This document shows positions 1 through 5,929 of a DNA stretch of 5,929 nt, one piece after another. Each line of letters opens with the position of its first letter. Within the stretch, counting starts at the first letter, position 1. The notes under the pieces were generated by a model, which saw nothing but the letters and a program-made list of their open reading frames with translations, did no database searches and was not told the DNA's origin. The DNA is from Pyrinomonadaceae bacterium (GTDB lineage: Bacteria; Acidobacteriota; Blastocatellia; Pyrinomonadales; Pyrinomonadaceae): the NCBI GenBank assembly GCA_013813825.1, contig JACCRA010000522.1:1-5929 (forward strand). Reading direction: 5' to 3'. A program made the position numbers and the translations under genes.

Positions 1-1278
<1,278 letters not shown>

Positions 1279-1300
1279 TCGTTCGACAAGAGACGGTTTA

Positions 1301-1309
1301 TGTTATATC
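1301..1309 (+). promoter_or_regulatory. Weak candidate extended -10 element (TGt-TATATC)
   Basis: TG at 1301-1302, one base, then TATATC at 1304-1309 matches an extended -10 element, with four of six hexamer bases as in TATAAT. The matching -35 position (around 1281-1287, GTTCGAC) is poor. If real, transcription would start near 1316 and give the downstream gene a leader of about 200 bases containing all four hairpins. This is the most A/T-rich spot of the gap, which is the main reason to list it. Confidence 0.25.
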
Positions 1310-1338
1310 TAAATCAAGCTATCCGAGATTGGCGCGCA

Positions 1339-1366
1339 AGCCGCGAAAATTGTATGGGTTGCGGCT
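1339..1366 (+). other. Stem-loop 1 in the leader
   Basis: AGCCGC at 1339-1344 pairs perfectly with GCGGCT at 1361-1366. The stem extends inward by a G-T and an A-T pair to eight pairs and leaves a 12-base loop. There is no following T-run. It could be an RNA hairpin at the end of the uvrA message or in the leader of the next gene. Confidence 0.45.
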
Positions 1367-1376
1367 CTTCTCGGCC

Positions 1377-1399
1377 GAGATCGGCACAGCGCCGATCTC
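1377..1399 (+). other. Stem-loop 2: perfect 9-bp inverted repeat with 5-base loop
   Basis: GAGATCGGC at 1377-1385 and GCCGATCTC at 1391-1399 are exact reverse complements separated by ACAGC. This is the strongest hairpin of the gap. It is followed by ATCAAGGTTAGC and not by T residues, so it does not fit a classical Rho-independent terminator. It may instead act as a 3' stabilising hairpin for the uvrA message, as part of a structured leader, or as a DNA dyad bound by a protein. Confidence 0.6.
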
Positions 1400-1450
1400 A
1401 TCAAGGTTAGCTATTCATCCATGTTGAGTAGTGGCGACTTCAATTACTGC

Positions 1451-1489
1451 GCTCACGCGGGATGAGCTGAGGGCTTATTGTCTGAGCCC
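1451..1489 (+). other. Stem-loops 3 and 4, with a possible alternative pairing
   Basis: GCTCA (1451-1455) pairs with TGAGC (1463-1467) around a 7-base loop. Immediately after, GGGCTTA (1471-1477) pairs with TGAGCCC (1483-1489) around TTGTC, with one G-T pair. The sequence TGAGC is present in the 3' arms of both stems, so the first GCTCA could pair with either one. The second hairpin ends 13 bases before the ribosome binding site of the downstream gene. This is a fold seen by eye only. Confidence 0.4.
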
Positions 1490-1502
1490 CCAACATCTGA
1501 AC

Positions 1503-1510
1503 AAGGAAGG
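1503..1510 (+). promoter_or_regulatory. Ribosome binding site that sets the secreted-protein start
   Basis: AAGGAAGG lies seven bases before ATG 1518, an ideal position. It favours ATG 1518 over the in-frame GTG at 1431, which has no Shine-Dalgarno sequence and would add 29 non-signal residues. It also favours it over the in-frame ATG at 1545, which has none either. Confidence 0.75.
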
Positions 1511-1517
1511 AAAAGCA

Positions 1518-2429
1518 ATGGCAAAGCCTATCTTCCATCAATCGATGCGCGTCACCGTGCTGTGTCTGGTGACCCTCCTCTTTGGCAGTCAGGCAGCACT
1601 CTCGCAGCAAACTTCCGACACGCCGCTGATGCCACCCGTTGAATCAAGCCCGGTGACGGAGCAGGAACTGCCGCGCCCGGATGAAATTGACAGTCTCGCT
1701 GGCTCGGACGCCGGGCACATTGAAACCAACACTCGCGCGTTACTCCCATTGCGAAGTGAATCTGCCGCCCGCTTCGTCCTCGCCTCACGCGCGAGTGACG
1801 AAGCAAAACCTTTTTTCAAACTGGTGGACAATCGCTATGCAGGCCATAGCACTACGAGCGCACAAAACGCGCAGGGCGGCAACACGCTGGTCCCACTGAC
1901 GGCGGAAGAGAAATTGAAGTTCGGATTTAGATCGGCATTCCTGAATCCCACGTCTTACGCCTTCACGGCCATCAACGCGGCCATCACCGAAGCGTCGGAA
2001 GATGATCAGCCCCAGAAAACCACCGAGGATCGCGTGGCCGACGGATTGTCGCGTTTCGCGCGTAGCTTCTCAACGCGCGGCATCAAATCCATCCTCGGCT
2101 CTGGCGTCTATCCGGCCCTCCTGAAGCAAGACCCGCGCTATCAGCCTTCGGGGAAGAAAGGCTTCAGCCCGCGAGCCGCCTATGCGATCAGTCGCATCTT
2201 CGTGATCAAAGGCGACAACGGCAACGACCAGCCGAACATCTCGCGGCTCGGCGGCACTCTCTCGGCCAGCGCGCTTGCCAACATTTACGAACGCAGCACA
2301 CCGGGACACGACCGGATCGGCGTGGGACCAACTTTCAAACGCTTCGGAACTTCAATCGCTTTCGATATGATCCAGTTCGTCGTCTTCCGGGAGTTCAGCC
2401 CGGAAATCAAAAAATTGTTCAAGCGGTAG
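1518..2429 (+). CDS. Exported protein of unknown function (QDPRY / REFSPEI family, 303 aa)
   Basis: I do not know a function for this protein. It begins with a signal peptide: a short basic N-terminus, a hydrophobic core (about residues 11-22, VTVLCLVTLLFG) and a likely cleavage around 28-30 (ALS-QQ). Next is a Pro/Ser/Glu-rich, low-complexity segment to about residue 125. The conserved-looking part follows (about 128-300), with LTAEEKLKFGFRSAFLNP (128-145), a glycine-rich segment leading into the QDPRY motif (204-208), the aromatic/Arg segment YAISRIFV and the C-terminal REFSPEI (291-297). I recall similar secreted proteins of unknown function in Acidobacteriota, where this C-terminal half is conserved; that is recollection and not a search result. 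It has no lipobox Cys after the signal and no transmembrane helix beyond the signal, so periplasm or outer-membrane association is likely. The start at 1518 is chosen for its ribosome binding site and signal peptide. The 36-base gap to gmhA allows cotranscription. Confidence 0.8.
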   Translation: MAKPIFHQSMRVTVLCLVTLLFGSQAALSQQTSDTPLMPPVESSPVTEQELPRPDEIDSLAGSDAGHIETNTRALLPLRSESAARFVLASRASDEAKPFFKLVDNRYAGHSTTSAQNAQGGNTLVPLTAEEKLKFGFRSAFLNPTSYAFTAINAAITEASEDDQPQKTTEDRVADGLSRFARSFSTRGIKSILGSGVYPALLKQDPRYQPSGKKGFSPRAAYAISRIFVIKGDNGNDQPNISRLGGTLSASALANIYERSTPGHDRIGVGPTFKRFGTSIAFDMIQFVVFREFSPEIKKLFKR

Positions 2430-2465
2430 TTCATTCACGGCGCGCCCCGATCTGACAAGGACTTG

Positions 2466-3056
2466 ATGATCAATCGCATCTCAAACATCGTCGCCGACAG
2501 TCTCGAAGTGAAGCGACGGTACTTCGCCGAACACGCCGAGGAGGTCGCCCGCGCGGCCAGCATGATCGCCGCCGCCTTCTCGACGGGCGGCAAAGTCCTG
2601 CTCTGCGGTAACGGCGGTTCCTCGACCGACGCGCAACACATTGCCGGCGAGTTCGTCAATCAATTTATGAACAAGGGACGCCACGCGCTGCCCGCGCTGG
2701 CGCTCTCGACCGACGGCGGCGTGCTGACGTCCATCGCCAACGACACCGGCTTCGAGCAGGTCTTCGCACGCCAGATCGAAGCCTTCGGCGCACGCGGCGA
2801 CGTGCTCATCGCGATCTCGACTTCCGGCACTTCCGCCAACATCGTCGCGGCGGTGGAACAGGCCGGAAAGATGGAGTTAAAAGTGATCGGGTTGCTTGGT
2901 CGTGACGGCGGGCGAGTCGCGCCGCTCTGCGATCTCGCACTCATCGTCCCCAGCGCCGACACGCAGCGCATACAGGAGACGCACAACCTGATCGGCCATA
3001 TTCTCTGCGAACTGGTCGAGCGCACGCTTTTCCCCGCCGCCGCTGCGAGAGAGTAG
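2466..3056 (+). CDS. gmhA: Phosphoheptose isomerase (sedoheptulose 7-phosphate isomerase), SIS domain
   Basis: GmhA is a cytoplasmic enzyme that converts D-sedoheptulose 7-phosphate to D-glycero-D-manno-heptose 7-phosphate, the entry step to nucleotide-activated heptose for lipopolysaccharide or other surface glycans. At 196 residues it has the normal family length. The sugar-phosphate isomerase (SIS) motifs are intact: LLCGNGGSSTDAQHIAGEF (45-63), with zinc/catalytic candidates His58 and Glu62; ANDTGFEQVFARQIEAFG (91-108); ISTSGTSANI (117-126), the phosphate-binding loop; and RIQETHNLIGHILCELVE (168-185), with Gln170 and His178. His178 matches the catalytic histidine of E. coli GmhA; the related DnaA-binding protein DiaA lacks it, which favours GmhA. 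ATG 2466 is preferred over TTG 2463 because AAGGA (2457-2461) is better spaced from it. The next gene starts 20 bases downstream, so the two are probably one operon. Confidence 0.92.
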   Translation: MINRISNIVADSLEVKRRYFAEHAEEVARAASMIAAAFSTGGKVLLCGNGGSSTDAQHIAGEFVNQFMNKGRHALPALALSTDGGVLTSIANDTGFEQVFARQIEAFGARGDVLIAISTSGTSANIVAAVEQAGKMELKVIGLLGRDGGRVAPLCDLALIVPSADTQRIQETHNLIGHILCELVERTLFPAAAARE

Positions 3057-3076
3057 CCGGAGAGCCACGGCGAATC

Positions 3077-4045
3077 GTGTCAATTTACGATCAAGATTTG
3101 CGCCCGCTCGAACTAGGCGAGGTCAGCACGTACCCGCTGGCCTCGCGCCCGAGCAAAGTCTCGCTTGAAGATTTCGCGCGCCCGGTCGAACCCACTTCAT
3201 CTCTCACTGATTTTCTCGCTTCGTTGCCCGACATCTTAGCCGTCAAATCGTTGCGCGAGATCGCGGCTCGGATCAGGCGCGCGCGCGAGTTGCACAAGCC
3301 GATCATCTGGGGCATCGGCGGGCACGTCATCAAAACCGGGCTGGCCCCTGTGATCATCGATCTCATGCGGCGTGGCTTCGTCTCGGCGATAGCCGCCAAC
3401 GGCTCGGTGTTGGTTCACGACGCCGAGATCGCGCTCATCGGTTCTACTTCCGAAGATGTGGATGCCACGCTCGGCGCGGGCGCGTTCGGCGCGGCGCAAG
3501 AGACCGGCCAACTGTTGAACGACGCGGCACGCGCGGGCGCGAGGGACCAACTCGGTTTGGGCGAGGCGATGGGACGCGCGCTCACGAACCTTAATCCGCC
3601 ACATGCCAAGCTCTCGCTGCTCTGCGCGACATATGAAGCGCGCATCCCCTTCAGCGCCCACGTCGCCGTCGGCGCTGACATCGCCCACTTTCATCCGCAC
3701 GCCGACGGCGCCAGCCTCGGCGCGACTTCGCACACTGACTTCCGCTTGTTCTCCGAACTCGTGCGCCGCATGGACGGCGGCGGCGTCTATCTCAACATTG
3801 GCTCAGCTGTGATCCTGCCCGAAGTGTTCCTGAAAGCTGTCACGCTCGTCCGCAACCTCGGCCACCCGCTCACTGATTTAACGACCGCCAACTTCGACTT
3901 CATCCAATCCTATCGCCCGCTCACCAACGTCGTCCGCCGCCCGACCAGCGAAGGCGCGGGGCGCGGCTTCTCCATCACCGGCCACCACGAATTGATGATC
4001 CCGCTGCTGGCTGCCGCGCTGCTCTGCGACGACACACACACTTAA
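3077..4045 (+). CDS. Deoxyhypusine synthase-like protein of unknown function (322 aa)
   Basis: The function is not known to me. The order of motifs resembles the deoxyhypusine synthase fold, an NAD-binding Rossmann-like domain: IIWGIGGHVIKTGLAPVII (76-94) with LMRRGFVSAIAANGSVLVHD (96-115), like the glycine-rich start and following strand of that enzyme; IPFSAHVAVGADIAHFHP (190-207) with ADGASLG (209-215), like its PALTDGSLG region; and a GGGVYLNIGSAVILPEVFLKA stretch (234-254), like its GGGVVKHH region. The active-site lysine motif of true deoxyhypusine synthase (W-G-K near the C-terminus) is absent; the tail instead reads RRPTSEGAGRGFSITGHHELMIPLLAAAL. Bacteria generally lack eIF5A, so hypusine formation is unlikely. 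The protein is probably cytoplasmic: no signal peptide or membrane helix is seen. The GTG start at 3077 follows GGAGAG (3059-3064) at a rather long 12-base spacing. Close linkage to gmhA suggests a role in heptose or surface-sugar metabolism. The fold assignment is a by-eye comparison. Confidence 0.7.
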   Translation: MSIYDQDLRPLELGEVSTYPLASRPSKVSLEDFARPVEPTSSLTDFLASLPDILAVKSLREIAARIRRARELHKPIIWGIGGHVIKTGLAPVIIDLMRRGFVSAIAANGSVLVHDAEIALIGSTSEDVDATLGAGAFGAAQETGQLLNDAARAGARDQLGLGEAMGRALTNLNPPHAKLSLLCATYEARIPFSAHVAVGADIAHFHPHADGASLGATSHTDFRLFSELVRRMDGGGVYLNIGSAVILPEVFLKAVTLVRNLGHPLTDLTTANFDFIQSYRPLTNVVRRPTSEGAGRGFSITGHHELMIPLLAAALLCDDTHT

Positions 4046-4121
4046 AGCAAATTACCGAATTACTGGCGCGCTCCCAGCAACCAATGAAATCAGCAGCTAC
4101 CAAGACTTGCAAAAAATCTGC
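4046..4121. other. Gap after the gmhA operon with no terminator seen
   Basis: This first part of the 187-base gap between two genes has moderate A/T content and an A-run at 4111-4116. Only short, poor inverted repeats are visible (for example CTGG/CCAG near 4062-4076, and AGCAG/CTGCT at 4092-4122 with a long loop). No stem-plus-T-run terminator for the upstream operon was found. The A-rich run lies just upstream of the promoter -35 and could act as an UP-like element. Confidence 0.4.
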
Positions 4122-4151
4122 TTGACAGATCAGAGCCACATCAAGTATTCT
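4122..4151 (+). promoter_or_regulatory. Sigma-70-type promoter of the TonB-dependent receptor gene
   Basis: A perfect -35 hexamer TTGACA (4122-4127) and a -10 hexamer TATTCT (4146-4151, four of six matches to TATAAT) are separated by 18 bases. Transcription would start at about 4158-4160, leaving a leader of roughly 75 bases before ATG 4233. The A-rich run at 4111-4116 sits directly upstream. It is on the correct strand, at a sensible distance, and in the only sizeable gap before the receptor gene. Confidence 0.7.
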
Positions 4152-4159
4152 TCTCATCC

Positions 4160-4179
4160 TGAAAACGATTTTCATTTTC
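4160..4179 (+). promoter_or_regulatory. Fur-family operator (iron box) over the receptor transcription start
   Basis: GAAAACGATTTTCATTTTC (4161-4179) matches the classical 19-base Fur box GATAATGATAATCATTATC at 14 of 19 positions. In the 7-1-7 description (TGATAATnATTATCA), 4160-4174 matches at 11 of 14 positions and is almost perfectly dyad-symmetric (TGAAAA-cga-TTTTCA). It begins at about +1 of the predicted transcript, where a bound repressor would block initiation. Fur repressing a ferric-chelate receptor is the natural reading. Zur and PerR bind related dyads, so the exact family member is inferred from the downstream gene. Confidence 0.65.
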
Positions 4180-4221
4180 ACCTTCACCCTTCAATTTTCG
4201 GTATAGAAAACCATCGCCTTG

Positions 4222-4226
4222 AAAGG
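4222..4226 (+). promoter_or_regulatory. Ribosome binding site of the TonB-dependent receptor
   Basis: AAAGG lies six bases before ATG 4233. A competing AAGGAAG (4262-4268) precedes an in-frame ATG at 4272, but starting there would remove the basic residues that precede the signal-peptide core, so 4233 is preferred. Confidence 0.5.
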
Positions 4227-4232
4227 TCTGCT

Positions 4233-5929
4233 ATGCACGGAAAAAAACTTCCGGAAGCCTTAAGGAAGCAGATGTTAGTCATCATCAATCTGCTAATCGT
4301 TTTTTTAGGATTGGTGTTAGCCGCATTCGCCCAACCGTCACGTCTCTTGTTATCAGGTCGGGTGCTCGACCAAAACTCCGGCGCTATCGGCGGGGCGGTA
4401 GTCACCTTGCACCACACCAAATCGCGGCGCGAGCAAATGACGACGACCGATGAGAACGGCGATTATCAATTCGCCGGCGTCCTTGAGGGTGACTATCAGT
4501 TGACGGCCACGGCCGCCGGCTTCAAGCCGGTGCAGCACGCGCTCGCTCTTAAGGCCGGCGAGCGACCGGCGGTAAGTGTCGAGTTGGTGCTGATGCCCGG
4601 TTCGCTCGCCGAGTCGGTGGTAATCACGGCCAGTTCCCTCGCGGCGACGCCGGAGGCGCTCGAACACGTCGCCGGTTCCATTGATGTCATCGACGCGCGC
4701 ACGCTGGAGCAGAGTCGCGCCTTCACCTCGTCCGAGGCTTTGCGGAAAGTCGCCGGGGTCAACGTCCGCGACGAGGAAGGCTTCGGGCTGCGCCCCAACA
4801 TCGGCATCCGTGGCTTGAACCCGACACGCTCGACCAAAGTGCTACTGCTCGAAGACGGCATCCCACTTACCTACGCGCCCTACGGCGACAATGCTTCTTA
4901 TTATCATCCGCCCATTGATCGCTTCGAGAGCGTTGAGGTGCTGAAAGGTTCAGGGCAGATTCTCCACGGTCCGCAAACCATCGGGGGCGTGATCAACTAC
5001 ATCACGCGGACCCCGCCGGAGCAGGCCGCCGGCGCGGTAACGCTGACCGGCGGCAGTCGGAGCTATTTCAACGGCCACGCCAACTACGGCTTCACAGTCG
5101 GTCGCACCGGACTGCTTTTCGACTACACGCGCAAGCAAGGCGAAGGCGCTCGCGACAACGTCCGCTCCGGCCTTAACGATTTCAACTTCAAAACAGTCAC
5201 GACGCTCGGCGCGAAGCAGGCGTTGACCACCAAGTTTAACTATTACGGCGAAGACTCGAATGTCGCCTATTCGGGTTTGCGCGAGGACGAGTATCGCGCC
5301 AACCCGCGCCAGAATCCTTTCCGCAACGATTTTTTTTATGGCGACCGCTTCGGCGCTTCGGCGACGCACGCCTACGTCTTCACGCCCGATGTGGTGCTGA
5401 CGACTAATTTCTATGGCTCATACTTCCGCCGCCATTGGTGGCGACAGTCGAGCAACTCCGGCCAGCGCCCGAACCGCCTCTACAACCCGGCGACGCGCAC
5501 CGGCGACGCGGACTGTCTGAGCATGGCCGATCTCAACACGACCTGCGGCAACGAGGGGCGCTTGCGGAAATACTATTTCCTCGGCGTCGAGCCGCGCTTG
5601 CGCGTTAATCATCAATTGTTCGGCGTTCGCAGCGAGACCGACTTTGGTTTGCGCGCCCACTTCGAGACGCAGGATCGCGTGCAGCGGAACGGCGACTTGC
5701 CAAACTCGCGCGACGGCGTGATCGCCGAGAACAACGAGCGACGTAATCAGGCTTATTCCGGCTTCGTCCAAAACCGCTTTCTCTTCGGCGACTTCACCAT
5801 CACGCCGGGCATCCGCATTGAGCACATCGAGTACCAACGCACCAACCGGCTCGCCAACGCGGGGCGCGGCGTGACCGGGACCACCAATCTGACGCAACTG
5901 GTCCCCGGCCTCGGTGTCTCTTACAACCC
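4233..5929 (+). CDS. TonB-dependent outer-membrane receptor, FecA-like, with N-terminal carboxypeptidase-regulatory-like domain (3' end outside window)
   Basis: This is an outer-membrane beta-barrel importer energised by TonB-ExbBD, probably for a ferric chelate. The frame stays open for 565 residues to the window end. Seen in order: a signal peptide with basic n-region (HGKK...RK) and hydrophobic core (15-33), cleaved near AFA-QP (33/34); a carboxypeptidase-regulatory-like beta domain (about 38-122: LSGRVLDQNSGAIGGAVV, then DENGDYQFAGVLEGDYQL); a TonB-box-like ESVVITAS (127-134); a plug domain (about 145-262) with NIGIRGLNPTRS (189-200), LLEDGIPLTYAPYGDN (205-220) and VEVLKGSGQILHGPQTIGGVINYITR (234-259); then barrel strands rich in alternating aromatic residues. 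The DGIPL..APYG and GPQ..GGVIN segments resemble FecA, the ferric dicitrate receptor, though a regulatory-like domain stands where FecA has its signalling domain. Cys428 and Cys438 may form a disulfide in an external loop. The upstream Fur-type site supports iron-regulated uptake; the true ligand is unknown. Confidence 0.93.
   Translation, partial: MHGKKLPEALRKQMLVIINLLIVFLGLVLAAFAQPSRLLLSGRVLDQNSGAIGGAVVTLHHTKSRREQMTTTDENGDYQFAGVLEGDYQLTATAAGFKPVQHALALKAGERPAVSVELVLMPGSLAESVVITASSLAATPEALEHVAGSIDVIDARTLEQSRAFTSSEALRKVAGVNVRDEEGFGLRPNIGIRGLNPTRSTKVLLLEDGIPLTYAPYGDNASYYHPPIDRFESVEVLKGSGQILHGPQTIGGVINYITRTPPEQAAGAVTLTGGSRSYFNGHANYGFTVGRTGLLFDYTRKQGEGARDNVRSGLNDFNFKTVTTLGAKQALTTKFNYYGEDSNVAYSGLREDEYRANPRQNPFRNDFFYGDRFGASATHAYVFTPDVVLTTNFYGSYFRRHWWRQSSNSGQRPNRLYNPATRTGDADCLSMADLNTTCGNEGRLRKYYFLGVEPRLRVNHQLFGVRSETDFGLRAHFETQDRVQRNGDLPNSRDGVIAENNERRNQAYSGFVQNRFLFGDFTITPGIRIEHIEYQRTNRLANAGRGVTGTTNLTQLVPGLGVSYN

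Larger units (their letters stand above)
1279..1517. other. Intergenic region and hairpin-rich leader between uvrA and the secreted-protein gene
   Basis: No protein gene is supported in these 239 bases. The region is less GC-rich just after the uvrA stop (a TTTATGTTATATCTAAAT stretch near 1297-1314) and then holds four stem-loops, at 1339-1366, 1377-1399, 1451-1467 and 1471-1489, before a strong ribosome binding site at 1503-1510. None of the stems is followed by a T-run, so a standard intrinsic terminator for uvrA is not evident. A 14-codon frame (ATG 1421, TGA 1463) exists but has no well-placed ribosome binding site. The region probably contains the end of the uvrA transcript and the 5' leader of the next gene. 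Confidence 0.6.

Noticed and set aside
1377..1399. Intrinsic terminator of uvrA.
   Set aside because: The stem is excellent, but the bases after it are ATCAAGGTTAGC with no T-run, so a Rho-independent terminator cannot be claimed.
1421..1465. Possible 14-codon leader peptide (ATG 1421 to TGA 1463) overlapping stem-loop 3.
   Set aside because: The nearest AAGG is about 14 bases upstream, the peptide has no run of regulatory codons, and such short frames are common by chance.
1431..1517. Upstream GTG start adding 29 residues to the secreted protein.
   Set aside because: It has no ribosome binding site, overlaps the hairpin region and would bury the signal peptide inside the protein. ATG 1518 has AAGGAAGG at seven bases.
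2466..3056. DiaA (DnaA-binding SIS protein) instead of GmhA.
   Set aside because: The C-terminal helix keeps the His (residue 178) matching the GmhA catalytic histidine, which DiaA lacks, and the His58/Glu62 pair is also present.
3236..3733. 165-codon minus-strand open frame within the DHS-like gene.
   Set aside because: The + strand frame is complete, well placed after gmhA, and shows fold-like motifs; the antisense product is Arg/Ala-rich and featureless.
4233..4271. ATG 4272 as the receptor start.
   Set aside because: It has a plausible Shine-Dalgarno sequence, but would start the signal peptide directly in its hydrophobic core with no basic n-region; ATG 4233 supplies HGKK and RK.
5418..5897. 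Long open frame on the minus strand opposite the receptor gene (also 4496-4861 and 4950-5369).
   Set aside because: They lie antisense to a receptor frame with clear domain motifs. Their translations are Ala/Val/Arg-rich with no recognisable motif, as expected from GC-rich antisense frames.

Overview
The window is a GC-rich stretch of bacterial chromosome with every gene on the + strand: two genes cut by the window edges, three complete genes, and two intergenic regions with visible signals. The organism is most likely a member of the Acidobacteriota, perhaps Blastocatellia-like. The evidence is the large TonB-dependent receptor that opens with a carboxypeptidase-regulatory-like domain, and the secreted 303-residue protein with a QDPRY / REFSPEI signature. 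Both are common in that phylum. This placement is inferred from protein style, not from a marker gene.

Layout. Positions 1-1278 hold the C-terminal 425 residues of UvrA, the damage-recognition ATPase of nucleotide excision repair. A 239-base gap (1279-1517) follows, with at least four good stem-loops and a weak promoter candidate. Positions 1518-2429 encode an exported protein of an uncharacterised family. Thirty-six bases later comes gmhA (2466-3056), sedoheptulose-7-phosphate isomerase, the first step of ADP- or GDP-heptose synthesis. Only 20 bases after it is a 322-residue protein (3077-4045) that resembles deoxyhypusine synthase in fold pattern but lacks the lysine motif that defines that enzyme. 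The tight spacing suggests one transcript and a shared role in surface-sugar metabolism.

A 187-base gap (4046-4232) carries the clearest regulatory region of the window: a TTGACA / TATTCT promoter with an 18-base spacer, then a Fur-type operator just downstream of the expected transcription start. It drives a FecA-like TonB-dependent outer-membrane receptor (4233 to the window end, 565 residues seen, no stop reached), so iron-repressed expression of a ferric-chelate importer is a reasonable reading.

The most interesting items are the deoxyhypusine-synthase-like partner of gmhA, the Fur-type operator with its receptor, and the hairpin-rich leader before the secreted protein. No mobile element, CRISPR array, tRNA or rRNA was seen.
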